From Methylovirgula sp. (lineage in GTDB: Bacteria > Pseudomonadota > Alphaproteobacteria > Rhizobiales > Beijerinckiaceae), in contig NZ_JBBCGP010000001.1 in NCBI RefSeq assembly GCF_037200945.1, positions 434,001-498,000 on the forward strand: a stretch of 64,000 bases of DNA. The letters run 5' to 3'. The position numbers and the translations under genes were made by a program. The notes beneath the pieces are model-generated. The model was not told the origin of the DNA. It did no database searches and saw nothing but the letters and a program-made list of their open reading frames with translations. Shown in pieces: positions 26,081 to 34,876 of the stretch; the stretch's first letter is position 1, and each line of letters starts with the position of its first letter.

Positions 26081-27055
26081 GTGTCACGGTCTAAGACCAA
26101 GGCCAACTCCGTTCCCGATAGTCGCGTCAGCGTGGGAAGTCAGCAGCGGACAGCCCTCATACTGCCCGAGACACAATGGCGAAAGAAGCCGGCGCTCATC
26201 GAGCCCGCGGATAAAGCTCCGCCGCGCATGAGCCTGACTCATTGGTCGACGCCGGCGACGGCATTCCCTTACGAAGTCAGCACCGACGCGCCCGGCGACT
26301 CGCATCTCCTGACCTTCTCTTTCACGACTTCGCGCGGAGAGTTCAGCTTCGAGGGCGTCAATCCGAACCAGGGCCATATCGAAGCCTCGAGCATCCTGAT
26401 CACCGGACCGAACAGAGGCGTCTTTCGCGGGATATTTTTCAGGCCGGCACAGTTTTTCAGGATTTATCTGCCGCACGGCCTGATCGAGGAATGCTACGCT
26501 GAACTCACAATGCACAGGCCGCCCTCGGATATCATCCTGTTTGAACCACAGATCTTGAGCGACAGGATTGTCCGCCAGCTCACCATGAGCCTCGTGGGAA
26601 TTGATGAAGACGGCGGTCCCTTCGGCCCCACATTCCTCGATTCAATCGGCCTGGCCCTGACGTCGCGCCTCGTCGCGCTCCATCTGAATCGCCGCGTGAA
26701 CCCGTCGCCCACCGTGAGGACGCCTTTGGCGCCGTGGCGGCTGCAGCGGGTGGTGGATTATGTCGAGTCGCACCTCTCAGACAGAATATCCCTGTCGGAT
26801 TTGAGCGAAGCCGCGGGGCTGAGCCGGATGCATTTCGCAGCACAATTCCGACTCGCGACAGGGGTTTCGCCGCACGCCTACATCATCAAACGAAAGGTAG
26901 AACGCGCCGAACAATTGCTTCTCGATCAGGCATTCTCAATCGTCGACATTGCACTGCTGCTGGGCTTTTCCAGCCAGGCGCATTTCACGCAAGTCTTTAA
27001 GAAAATTATCGGAGACACGCCGCATCGCTGGCGCCAGAATATTCGCAATCCCTAG
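26081..27055 (+). CDS. AraC-family transcriptional regulator
   Basis: This second AraC-type protein (324 residues) has its DNA-binding half at the C-terminus: RVVDYVESHLSDRISLSDLS, GLSRMHFAAQFRLATGVSPH and SIVDIALLLGFSSQAHFTQV, ending FKKIIGDTPHRWRQN. The N-terminal region (from about residue 60) looks like a cupin-type sensor. GTG at 26081 is the apparent start; an internal Met (MSLTHWSTP) is possible. The end overlaps the convergent glycosyltransferase gene by 50 bases. It is not closely similar in its sensor half to the preceding AraC gene. Confidence 0.8.
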   Translation: MSRSKTKANSVPDSRVSVGSQQRTALILPETQWRKKPALIEPADKAPPRMSLTHWSTPATAFPYEVSTDAPGDSHLLTFSFTTSRGEFSFEGVNPNQGHIEASSILITGPNRGVFRGIFFRPAQFFRIYLPHGLIEECYAELTMHRPPSDIILFEPQILSDRIVRQLTMSLVGIDEDGGPFGPTFLDSIGLALTSRLVALHLNRRVNPSPTVRTPLAPWRLQRVVDYVESHLSDRISLSDLSEAAGLSRMHFAAQFRLATGVSPHAYIIKRKVERAEQLLLDQAFSIVDIALLLGFSSQAHFTQVFKKIIGDTPHRWRQNIRNP

Positions 27056-28337
27056 CCGCACGTGGTGCGGCAGGCGCGGATAGCAATTCGCTATAGAGCG
27101 CAGCATAGCGTTCAGCCATTTTGTCCTGATCGAAGCTTTCGACAGCCTTGCGCCGTGCCGCGTCGCGCAAGGCCTGCGGCGATGGATGCTGGGCAACCCA
27201 TCTGATCCCGGCGACGAATTCATCGACAGCGAAAGGCTGCGCCAAAAAGCCGTTCCTTTCGTGACAGATCATTTCTGGAATCCCGTTGATTGCGAAGGCA
27301 ACACACGGCGTCGCGCAGGCGAGTGCTTCCGCCACCATGTTCGGCAGATTGTCTTCGCGCGATGGGCAGATGAAAACGTCCGCCGCGGAATAGAGCAAAG
27401 CCAGTTCGGCATCGTCGTCCACAGGCGCTAATGCCTGGACCGTCACATATTTCGTCGACGCGAGTGAAAGCGTCCCCGACCCGAACGTCACCAAACGGCA
27501 AGGGAAGTCGATGCGCTCCAGCGCGGCTTGCAAGAGATCGCCGCCTTTGCGTGGATCGGTTAGCTGATGCGCGCCGAAGAGCAGGATCGTCTCGTTTGCC
27601 TGCAGGCCAAAATGTGCGCGCGCGCGATCCGCAGGTTTGAAAAGCCTGAGATCGAGCCCGTTTGCGATCACCTCAATACGGCGCCCGGCAAGCAAGCTAC
27701 TCTGGCCGGCAATCTCGGCCAGCCAATGGCTCGGTGCAACAATCACCGGCGCAATCTTTTTGTAGACTTGCTGTTTGAGCTGCCAAACGCTGTGTGAGAG
27801 ATCATCCACTTCAGCGCTGCTGAGTTGCGGACACGCGCCGCAGTGCCGCTGGTAGCCGTTGCAGGTGCCCGCATAATGACAGCCGCCGGTGAAAGGCCAT
27901 GCGTCGTGCAAGGTCCAGATCACTGGTACATCGAGTTGCGCGAGTTCGTCGAGTGACGCGACGCCGGCGCCAAGCCAATGCAAATGCACCAGACGCGGCT
28001 TCAAACGCGCGAGCGGAATGCGCAGCGGATTGGCCCAGAACGCCGGCGTGAAGCGCGGCTCGCTGTGCTTGCGGTATTTCCGCACCGGGCGCGACTCGAT
28101 CACCGACAAGCGATCGGCAAGCCAGCCAAGCAGCGAGCGCCGGCGAACCCCGGAAATATCGCTACGGGTATCGTCCCTGAAAAGCGTGAGATAATGCGCG
28201 TTCGGATAAAAACGCTTGATGCCTTCAAAGATGCGATAAGCAGCTCGGGCCGCACCGCCCTGCTTCTGGAACGCGTTGACGAGGAGGATATCGCTGCGCG
28301 CTGCCGCTTTGATATGCGATTGTCGGGTGCCGGCCAT
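27006..28337 (-). CDS. GT4-family glycosyltransferase
   Basis: The 443-residue protein shows a GT-B fold: an N-terminal acceptor domain with the HLHWLGAGVASLDEL segment and the Cys-rich TGGCHYAGTCNGYQRHCGAC region of wcaC/exopolysaccharide-type enzymes, and a C-terminal donor domain with the retaining GT4 motif (ADVFICPSREDNLPNMVAEAL). The role is probably sugar addition to an exopolysaccharide or lipid-linked glycan, with a nucleotide-sugar donor. The last 16 codons overlap the AraC gene on the other strand. No other polysaccharide genes are in the window. Confidence 0.8.
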   Translation of the reverse strand: MAGTRQSHIKAAARSDILLVNAFQKQGGAARAAYRIFEGIKRFYPNAHYLTLFRDDTRSDISGVRRRSLLGWLADRLSVIESRPVRKYRKHSEPRFTPAFWANPLRIPLARLKPRLVHLHWLGAGVASLDELAQLDVPVIWTLHDAWPFTGGCHYAGTCNGYQRHCGACPQLSSAEVDDLSHSVWQLKQQVYKKIAPVIVAPSHWLAEIAGQSSLLAGRRIEVIANGLDLRLFKPADRARAHFGLQANETILLFGAHQLTDPRKGGDLLQAALERIDFPCRLVTFGSGTLSLASTKYVTVQALAPVDDDAELALLYSAADVFICPSREDNLPNMVAEALACATPCVAFAINGIPEMICHERNGFLAQPFAVDEFVAGIRWVAQHPSPQALRDAARRKAVESFDQDKMAERYAALYSELLSAPAAPRAARDCEYSGASDAACLR

Positions 28338-28630
28338 ATCGAGGAGATCTATCTCAAAGACGCGCGCCCAGTCTGCGCGCCATTACGCCAGAACTATGTA
28401 GGCCGAAAGGTTCGCGGCAGCATCCGCGACCGGCCTCCGAAACTTCAAAACCTGACTATGGATGAGTTACGAGCGCCATATACGCTCCGTGGCAAGCAGT
28501 TTCAGGACGCCGTTTCTGGAAAAAACGCAAATTCTGCCCGAAAAACGCGGCTTCACCATCGCGCTCAACAAAATGTGGGTAGGCGCCCCTGCCCTGATGA
28601 CCGAATCACTTGCTCGTGACATAAGGCGGC

Positions 28631-29794
28631 ATGGCACGCCAAACCGCTTCCGATCCGGGCTTCGGGGTTTACGTCCACTGGCCGTTCTGCCTTTCGAAAT
28701 GCCCCTATTGCGATTTCAACAGCCACGTCCGCTCGCAGGCGGTGGATGAACGGCGATTTGTTGCCGCCATGGCGGCTGAGCTCGCCCATCGCGCCAGCCT
28801 CACCAAGGGCCGCACCGTTCGCTCGGTCTTCTTCGGTGGCGGCACGCCTTCGCTGATGCAGGCGAAAAGCGTCGCCGGGGTGTTGGAGGCCATCGCCAAA
28901 CATTGGCCGGTGGCGCCCGATGTCGAAGTCACGCTCGAAGCCAATCCGTCGAGTGTCGAGGCGGCGCGCTTTCGCGAGTATCGCGCCGCGGGCGTCAACC
29001 GTGTCTCGATCGGCGTGCAATCTTTCAACGATACCGACCTCAAGGCGCTCGGCCGACTGCACAATGCAGCCGAGGCGAGCAATGCCATCGATGTCGCGGC
29101 GCAAGTTTTTGACCGCTATTCATTCGATCTGATCTATGGCCGGCCCAACCAGACCGTGAAAGCCTGGGAAGCGGAACTGAAGACGGCACTCACCCGCGTG
29201 CGCGACCATATTTCGCTGTATCAACTCACCATCGAACCCGACACGATGTTCGAGCGGCTTCACAATGCCGGAAAGCTCGCCGTACCGGATTCCGATCTTG
29301 GTCGCGCCTTCTGGGATGCGACGCAGGAACTGACCGCAATGGCCAGCCTCCCCGCGTACGAGGTTTCGAACCACGCACGCCGCGGCGCCGAGAGCCGCCA
29401 TAACCTCATCTATTGGCGCTATGGCGAATATGCCGGCGTCGGCCCCGGCGCACATGGCCGGATCATTACGCCCAAGGGGCGCCGGGCGCACGCAACTGAG
29501 CGCCATCCCGAAATGTGGCTTACCGTCGTCGAGGCGGACGGCCATGCCCTCGTCGAGGACGAATTGCTATCGACCGAGGAACAGGGCGACGAATTCCTGC
29601 TGATGGGGCTGCGGCTCTCGGAGGGAATTGAGCCGGCCCGTTTCGAGGCGGTCGCAGGACGCCGACTCGATCCCGGCCGTATCGCCTCGCTCCTCGCCGA
29701 CGGCATGGTGGAGATGACCGCTGCCGGCCGGCTGCGTGTCAGCCCCGAAGGCTTTCCGGTGCTCGACGCCGTCGTGGCGGATTTGGCGGCTTAA
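28631..29794 (+). CDS. hemW: Radical SAM haem chaperone HemW
   Basis: The 387-residue protein has a radical SAM iron-sulfur motif in YVHWPFCLSKCPYCDFN (CxxxCxxC with the extra downstream Cys of the HemN/HemW group), FFGGGTPSLM, the VEVTLEANPSSVEA strand and VSIGVQSFND. The C-terminal HemW-type domain follows (GDEFLLMGLRLSEGIEPARF). It lacks the extra N-terminal cap of HemN, so it is a haem-binding chaperone rather than coproporphyrinogen oxidase. The start is ATG at 28631. It is convergent with the PBP activator gene, with one base between stop codons. Confidence 0.85.
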   Translation: MARQTASDPGFGVYVHWPFCLSKCPYCDFNSHVRSQAVDERRFVAAMAAELAHRASLTKGRTVRSVFFGGGTPSLMQAKSVAGVLEAIAKHWPVAPDVEVTLEANPSSVEAARFREYRAAGVNRVSIGVQSFNDTDLKALGRLHNAAEASNAIDVAAQVFDRYSFDLIYGRPNQTVKAWEAELKTALTRVRDHISLYQLTIEPDTMFERLHNAGKLAVPDSDLGRAFWDATQELTAMASLPAYEVSNHARRGAESRHNLIYWRYGEYAGVGPGAHGRIITPKGRRAHATERHPEMWLTVVEADGHALVEDELLSTEEQGDEFLLMGLRLSEGIEPARFEAVAGRRLDPGRIASLLADGMVEMTAAGRLRVSPEGFPVLDAVVADLAA

Positions 29795-29795
29795 A

Positions 29796-31055
29796 TCAGG
29801 TCGCCGAGCCTCTGCCCGCAAAACTGCGCGGCGCCTGGCTTAGTGCGACGGCACTGCCACTCTCGATTTCGAAGATCGCCAGAGCGCGCTCATTCTGGCC
29901 GTTCGGCTTGAACCGGAACACGCCGTCGGCGCCGTTGAAACCGCCCGAGTTGGTCAGCACATTGTCGGAAAACTTGTCGCCGCCACCGCGTTTCGCCAGC
30001 GCGATGACGAGTGAGGCCGCGTCATAGCCGAGCGTCGCGATCCGCGTCGGATCGCTGCCATATTTGGTACGATAGCGCTGCGCGAACGCCTGGAAGCCGC
30101 CATTGTCCGGCGCCGCGAACCAGGCCCCCTGCAACGGCGCAAGGCCGAGCACGCGGGCATCGTTCCAGAGGCCCGTGCCGAGAATCTGCGCCTTGTGCGA
30201 ATCGAGCCCGGCGGAGCGCAGCGCATGGGCCATGGCCGGCATCGCGTCGGCCTGTTCAGGGATGAACAGCGCGTCGATCTGATTGCCGAAGGCCGCGACC
30301 TTGCCGACGGCGCTCGTGAGCGTCTGCGGCGTGTAATTCTCAATCTCGACGACACGCAGCCCGCGTTGCGCGGCGATCTGCTGAAACTCCGCCGAGGCGA
30401 CACGGCCGTAATCGTTATTCGGGATCAGAGCGGCGAAGGATTTCTTTCCCTGGCTCGCCGCGTAATCGACGATGCGATCGACATAATTCTCAATCAGGAA
30501 CGACAGGAGATAGACGCCGGGAGCCGCGGTCGACGTGTCGGTCGAGAAGGCGATGACCGGCTTATGCGCCGCCTGCGCAATTTCACCGACCGCACGGACG
30601 CTCGGGGAAAAAAGCGGCCCAAGAATAATATCGTCGTTCTCGGTGATCGTCTGTTGCGCCGCCGTCTTGGCGCCGTCCGGTGTCGAATGATCGTCCATAT
30701 AGGAGAAGGTCACGGCATTGCCGCCGCTTTCGGAGACCGCGAGATCGGCGGCATTTTTGAGCGATACGCCGACAACGCTCGGGGCACCCGACGCCTGCGT
30801 CAGCGGCAGAATCATCGCGACACGCACACTGCTGCTGCCCGCTGGCCCCGACGGCGCACCAGGAAGCGGCTGCGTTTGGACTGGCGTCACAGGTGCCGAA
30901 GCCGAAAACGAATCGGAATTGTTATTGCTCGAGGCGCTGGGATTGACCTCCTCGCAGGCGCCCAAGGCAAGCGTCGCGAGCAGCGTAAACGCAAGGCCAA
31001 CCCTGGCGCCAAGGCGCCGGCCGAAATGCCGGGCAAGCCCGAAGCTCTGAAACAA
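29796..31055 (-). CDS. Lipoprotein penicillin-binding protein activator (LpoA/Leu-binding fold)
   Basis: A TTG start at 31055 is preceded by GGAGGGG at 31062-31068, six bases away, and gives a 33-residue signal with lipobox LALGAC. Longer frames add an unconvincing N-terminus. After a Ser/Asn/Pro-rich linker comes a type-1 periplasmic-binding fold (VRVAMILPLTQASGAPSVVG, DDIILGPLFSPSVRAVGEI, YDAASLVIALAKRG). In Hyphomicrobiales this protein is commonly encoded beside rsmI and yraN and annotated as a PBP activator. It should be an outer-membrane lipoprotein acting in the periplasm. It is divergent from rsmI across a strong inverted repeat. Confidence 0.8.
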   Translation of the reverse strand: MFQSFGLARHFGRRLGARVGLAFTLLATLALGACEEVNPSASSNNNSDSFSASAPVTPVQTQPLPGAPSGPAGSSSVRVAMILPLTQASGAPSVVGVSLKNAADLAVSESGGNAVTFSYMDDHSTPDGAKTAAQQTITENDDIILGPLFSPSVRAVGEIAQAAHKPVIAFSTDTSTAAPGVYLLSFLIENYVDRIVDYAASQGKKSFAALIPNNDYGRVASAEFQQIAAQRGLRVVEIENYTPQTLTSAVGKVAAFGNQIDALFIPEQADAMPAMAHALRSAGLDSHKAQILGTGLWNDARVLGLAPLQGAWFAAPDNGGFQAFAQRYRTKYGSDPTRIATLGYDAASLVIALAKRGGGDKFSDNVLTNSGGFNGADGVFRFKPNGQNERALAIFEIESGSAVALSQAPRSFAGRGSAT

Positions 31056-31222
31056 GAAAGACCCCCTCCAGCCGCGATATCCATAAGCGGCTCTGCAGGA
31101 ATTCGCGGGCTCGCGGCATGGCCGCATAAGCCAAGGCAGTTTAACTAGGAACACATTATATCTGATTTGAGGCGGCTCGGAAATTGGACCGCAGCCGCCA
31201 CTAGCTTGCGGGCTTCTGGCGC

Positions 31223-31258
31223 GTTCTATATATGGAATATTAGGACGATATATAGAAC
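31223..31258. promoter_or_regulatory. Perfect inverted repeat in the divergent LpoA-like/rsmI promoter
   Basis: GTTCTATATAT at 31223-31233 and ATATATAGAAC at 31248-31258 form perfect 11-base arms around 14 bases. No T run follows, and it lies 24 bases before the rsmI start, so an operator is more likely than a terminator. TATATAT could also be part of a -10 element. Confidence 0.6.
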
Positions 31259-31282
31259 ACTCGTTCCAACCATCGGCGGAAG

Positions 31283-32197
31283 ATGAGCGAAAATCAGAAC
31301 GCCCTAGAGGGCGCCCCCATGTTCACCGCCTTCGGCTTACGGGCGGAGGCGGTGAAATTATCGCCCGGACTCCATGTCGTCGCGACTCCGATCGGCAACC
31401 TCGGCGATATTTCGTTGCGCGCACTCTCGACACTTGCGGCGGCCGACGCAGTGATTGCGGAAGATACGCGAGTCACGAAAGTGCTTCTCGCCCATTACGG
31501 CATCTCGACGCCTCTCGTCGCTTATCATGAGCACAACGCCGCGGTCATGCGCCCGCACCTCGTCGCCCGGCTCACCAATGGCGCAGCGCTCGCCCTTGTC
31601 TCGGATGCTGGCACGCCGCTCATCTCCGATCCGGGATATAAACTCGTCGCCGCGACGCTGGCCGAAGGCCTGCCCGTGACCTCCGTTCCGGGCGCTTCAG
31701 CCGTACTCACAGCCCTCGTCGTCGCCGGCCTGCCGACGGACCGATTTTTCTTCGAGGGATTCTTGCCGCCGAAATCCGCGGCCCGGCGGCAGCGGATCGC
31801 AGTACTCGCACCGATTCCCGGCACGCTGGTCTTTTTCGAGTCTCAACATCGCGTGGCCGAGACGCTCCATGATCTGGCTGAGGTTCTGGGACCGCGCGAC
31901 GCGGCGTTGGCGCGCGAGCTGACCAAGGTTTTCGAAACAGTCCGGCGCGGCACGCTGCCGGAGCTTGCGGAAACCTTTGCCGCCGAACCGCCGCCGAAGG
32001 GCGAGATCGTTCTTCTGGTCGGGCCGCCACAGGATGGCGCGCTTGAGATCGACGCGGAAGAACTCGACCGCCGGCTCGCCAAGGCGCTCGAAACCCTGTC
32101 GGTCAAGGAAGCGGCGACCGTCATTTCCGTTGAAACCGGTCAACCACGACGCAAAGTTTACGCACGGGCTGTGGAACTCTCCGCCCGTAACCGTTGA
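31283..32197 (+). CDS. rsmI: 16S rRNA (cytidine1402-2'-O)-methyltransferase RsmI
   Basis: The 304-residue protein has the SAM-dependent tetrapyrrole-methylase fold with the RsmI landmarks: LHVVATPIGNLGDISLRAL, VIAEDTRVTKVLLAHYGI, SDAGTPLISDPGYKLV and FFEGFLPPKSAARRQRIA. It adds the 2'-O methyl to C1402 of 16S rRNA, improving decoding. The C-terminal region (LAKALETLSVKEAATVISVE) is a family feature. The Met at 31319 is an alternative start, closer to the usual length. yraN follows 51 bases later. Confidence 0.9.
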   Translation: MSENQNALEGAPMFTAFGLRAEAVKLSPGLHVVATPIGNLGDISLRALSTLAAADAVIAEDTRVTKVLLAHYGISTPLVAYHEHNAAVMRPHLVARLTNGAALALVSDAGTPLISDPGYKLVAATLAEGLPVTSVPGASAVLTALVVAGLPTDRFFFEGFLPPKSAARRQRIAVLAPIPGTLVFFESQHRVAETLHDLAEVLGPRDAALARELTKVFETVRRGTLPELAETFAAEPPPKGEIVLLVGPPQDGALEIDAEELDRRLAKALETLSVKEAATVISVETGQPRRKVYARAVELSARNR

Positions 32198-32248
32198 AGC
32201 AAAGCGTAAACGCGCGCAAATTCGGAGCGAATTGAACCGAGAGCGATC

Positions 32249-32647
32249 ATGGTTGCCAAACTCGGCGGACCGATAACAGCCGAAGCCCGTCGCCAGCGTG
32301 CCCGTATTGCCGGGCGCCGCGCGGAGAATTGGGCGGCGCTCTATTTGCGGCTCAAAGGCTATCGGATCCTGGCGCGGGGCTATTGCGTGCGCGGCGGTGA
32401 GATTGATCTCGTCGTGCGGCGCGGATCGAACATCGTCTTTGTCGAGGTGAAATATCGTCCGACGCTGATCGCGGCGATGAATGCGATCGACACATGGAAA
32501 CGCCAGCGCGTCTCGCGCGCCGCCCGCGTCTGGCTCTCAGCCAACCCTTGGGCGGCAGCCTTGACGCTGCGCGGCGACGCTGTCTATCTCGCCCCGCGCC
32601 AATGGCCACGCCATGCTATCGCCGCCGTGGCGCTCGATTTCGATTGA
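32249..32647 (+). CDS. yraN: YraN family endonuclease-like protein (UPF0102)
   Basis: The 132-residue protein has the Holliday-junction-resolvase-like nuclease core: RRAENWAALYLRLKGYRILA, then the catalytic E and D in GGEIDLVVRRGSNIVFVEVK with FVEVKYR. It stands in the conserved order after rsmI. The biochemical role of UPF0102 proteins is not firmly known; the fold suggests structure-specific DNA cleavage. Confidence 0.85.
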   Translation: MVAKLGGPITAEARRQRARIAGRRAENWAALYLRLKGYRILARGYCVRGGEIDLVVRRGSNIVFVEVKYRPTLIAAMNAIDTWKRQRVSRAARVWLSANPWAAALTLRGDAVYLAPRQWPRHAIAAVALDFD

Positions 32648-32713
32648 ATAATTGTTGCATCTGCGCCTTAGACATTCGGCGAAAAGCCGCCGCAAATTTC
32701 GGCGGCGAGGAAA

Positions 32714-33823
32714 ATGACGGGAATGAACACGGCCGAATCCGCCACAACGGTTCCCCGCGCGGCCGGCGAAGCGGCCCAACCGAGCGTCGCATCGGCCGCC
32801 GGCATCGCGGCTGATCTTGTCGCCGTCCTCGTCGCCGTCACGGGCGGCGAGCCGCGTGTGCTGACCTTGCAGGACGCGCGCCTGTTGCCCTCCGGCGCTT
32901 TTGAGCTGACGCACCGGTCTCTGCAATCAGGCCTGCGCGCCTGGGTCGAACGGCAGACGCATCATCCCGTTGGCTATGTCGAACAACTCTACACATTCGC
33001 AGATCGCGACCGCGGCCTTGGCCCCGAACAACGCGTCATCTCTGTCAGCTATCTCGGTCTGACCCGCGAGCGGCCGCCCGGCCCCGGCGACCAGACGAGC
33101 TGGCAGGATTGGTATCTCTATCTGCCATGGGAAGACCGCCGCGTCGGCGTTCCTCCTATGATCGACGCCGTGATCCTGCCCGCCCTACGCGCTTTTGCCA
33201 AAGCCGCGCCCAACATTGCCTTGCGGCACGACCGCGCCAATCGGATCGCCGCCACCTTCGGCACCGACGGCCGCCCGTGGAACGAGGAATTCGTGCTCCA
33301 GCGCTACGAATTGCTCTACGAAGCGGGCCTAATCCCCGAAGCGCGGCGAGGAGAGGCGGATGCGGGCGCCGCGCCAGATCACGATGGTTTTGGATTGGAT
33401 CGATCCAAAGCCATCGTGATCGATTCTGAAAATTCAGAGCGGGATTTACGCGAAAAACCGGCATCCACTTTTTCGCATCCTGCTCTGGTGCATGGCCGCA
33501 GCATGAGCCTCGATCACCGCCGCATTCTGGCGACGGGAATCGCCCGGCTACGCGCCAAGATTAAATACCACCCGGTCGTGTTCGAGCTGATGCCCGACAC
33601 TTTCACGCTGCTGCAATTGCAACGCTGCGTCGAGGCTCTCGCCGGCCGGCTCGTCCACAAACAGAATTTCCGCCGCCTGGTGGAACAGCAGGAACTCGTT
33701 GAAGAAACAGGGCAATCCAGCCAGGAGACAGGCGGACGGCCGGCAAAACTCTTCCGCTTCCGCCGGGAAGTTTTGTTTGAGCGCGCCCTCGTCGGAACGA
33801 AACTGCCCATTTCTCGGTCTTGA
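32714..33823 (+). CDS. nrtR: NrtR-like regulator of NAD biosynthesis (Nudix-related domain plus winged helix)
   Basis: The 369-residue protein has an N-terminal Nudix-like domain (DLVAVLVAVTGGEPRVLTLQ, HHPVGYVEQLYTFADRDR) in which the REXXEE catalytic box is not visible, as expected of a sensor. The C-terminal helix-turn-helix region is KIKYHPVVFELMPDTFTLLQ then QRCVEALAGRLVHKQNFRRL. NrtR proteins bind ADP-ribose or NAD-related effectors and repress NAD genes. The nadA-nadB-nadC operon begins just downstream, and the TTGACA of its promoter overlaps the stop codon. Residues of about 222-258 are encoded by two palindromic repeat elements (see that entry), giving an insertion between the two domains. 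Confidence 0.85.
   Translation: MTGMNTAESATTVPRAAGEAAQPSVASAAGIAADLVAVLVAVTGGEPRVLTLQDARLLPSGAFELTHRSLQSGLRAWVERQTHHPVGYVEQLYTFADRDRGLGPEQRVISVSYLGLTRERPPGPGDQTSWQDWYLYLPWEDRRVGVPPMIDAVILPALRAFAKAAPNIALRHDRANRIAATFGTDGRPWNEEFVLQRYELLYEAGLIPEARRGEADAGAAPDHDGFGLDRSKAIVIDSENSERDLREKPASTFSHPALVHGRSMSLDHRRILATGIARLRAKIKYHPVVFELMPDTFTLLQLQRCVEALAGRLVHKQNFRRLVEQQELVEETGQSSQETGGRPAKLFRFRREVLFERALVGTKLPISRS
33377..33487. repeat. Two adjacent palindromic elements inside the nrtR reading frame
   Basis: The first palindrome has arms GATCACGATGGTTTTGGAT (33377-33395) and its near-exact inverted partner at 33403-33421 (18 of 19). The second has outer arms CAGAGCGGGAT (33435-33445) and ATCCTGCTCTG (33477-33487), with inner arms GCGAAAAA (33450-33457) and TTTTTCGC (33469-33476). 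The second type is like the short GAGC...GCTC dispersed repeats common between genes in Hyphomicrobiales. Here they are translated in frame, in the loop between the Nudix-like domain and the winged helix. Confidence 0.8.
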
Positions 33824-33878
33824 CAAACGTTATGCTCAACCCCAGCATATTACTCAGTAATGCTCAGAGGGAGTATAA
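33820..33878 (+). promoter_or_regulatory. Promoter and candidate NrtR operators of the nadABC operon
   Basis: TTGACA at 33820-33825 is a good -35 element, with CAGCAT or CATATT as a weak -10 about 17-20 bases on. The downstream stretch has several related half-sites: TTATGCTC (33830), AGCATATTAC with GTAATGCT (33844-33864), and TAATGCTC paired with GAGTATAA at 33871-33878 with a 5-base gap, a 21-base layout. These are plausible NrtR sites. The half-site assignment is inference. Confidence 0.55.
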
Positions 33879-33882
33879 TCTG

Positions 33883-34866
33883 ATGGCCGAGATGGATTTG
33901 CTGACAAGGAGCGACGAGCTCTACGCCAAGGTGAGCCATCGGATTCCGGCGATCGAGTGGCCGTTCTTCTCCGGCGACATCGAGGCGATCCAGCGGCTGA
34001 AGCGCGAGCGCAATGCCGTGATCCTGGCGCATAATTACCAGACGCCGGAAATTTATCATTGCGTCGCCGATATCGTCGGCGACAGCCTGGCGCTTGCCCG
34101 CGAGGCGGTGGATGTCGATGCCGACGTGATCGTGCTCGCCGGTGTCCATTTCATGGCCGAAACGGCAAAGCTCCTCAATCCCAAGAAGAAAGTTCTGATC
34201 CCGGACATGGCCGCCGGCTGTTCGCTGGCGGACTCGATCACGCCGGAGAACGTGCGCGAACTGCGGCGCCGCTATCCCGGCGTGCCTGTCGTCACCTATG
34301 TCAACACGTCGGCGGCCGTGAAGGCTGAATCCGATATCTGTTGTACCTCCGGCAACGCGCGCAAGATTATCGAATCGCTCGGCGTGCCGCGCGTGATCAT
34401 GATCCCGGACGAATATCTGGCGAAGAACATCGCCGCCGAGACGGGCGTCGAGATCATCACCTGGAAGGGCCATTGCGAAGTGCACGAGCTTTTCGGCACC
34501 GAGGAAGTCGCGCAATTGCGCGAGGATTATCCCGGCGTCGTCATTCTCGCACATCCCGAATGTGCACCCGACGTCGTCCAGGCTGCGGACTTTTCCGGTT
34601 CGACCGCGGCGATCGCCAATTACGTCGAGAAGAAGCGGCCAGAGCGAGTTGCGCTGCTGACCGAATGTTCGATGAGCGATAATATCTCCGTGCATTATCC
34701 GGAACTTGAATTCATCCGTCCGTGCAATCTCTGTCCGCACATGAAGCGGATCACGCTGTCGAACATCCGGCGTTCGCTGGAGACGATGCAGCACGAGGTG
34801 GAGATCGATCCTTCGACCGCCGTACGGGCACGGCTTTCGGTCGAACGCATGTTGGCGGTCTCTTAA
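33883..34866 (+). CDS. nadA: Quinolinate synthase
   Basis: Starting MAEMDLLTRSDELYAKVSHR (ATG 33883, purine-rich GAGGGAG 9 bases before), the 328-residue enzyme condenses iminoaspartate with dihydroxyacetone phosphate to quinolinate. The [4Fe-4S] cysteines are in AAGCSLADS, HPECAPDVV and CNLCPHMKR, and the substrate motif AHNYQTPEIY is intact. An upstream in-frame extension to 33820 overlaps the promoter and was discarded. nadB follows 10 bases after the stop. Confidence 0.95.
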   Translation: MAEMDLLTRSDELYAKVSHRIPAIEWPFFSGDIEAIQRLKRERNAVILAHNYQTPEIYHCVADIVGDSLALAREAVDVDADVIVLAGVHFMAETAKLLNPKKKVLIPDMAAGCSLADSITPENVRELRRRYPGVPVVTYVNTSAAVKAESDICCTSGNARKIIESLGVPRVIMIPDEYLAKNIAAETGVEIITWKGHCEVHELFGTEEVAQLREDYPGVVILAHPECAPDVVQAADFSGSTAAIANYVEKKRPERVALLTECSMSDNISVHYPELEFIRPCNLCPHMKRITLSNIRRSLETMQHEVEIDPSTAVRARLSVERMLAVS

Positions 34867-34876
34867 GGCAAAGCTA

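Noticed and set aside
27978..28619. 213-codon plus-strand frame opposite the glycosyltransferase
   Set aside because: It is the antisense shadow of a clear GT4 gene and lacks its own signals.
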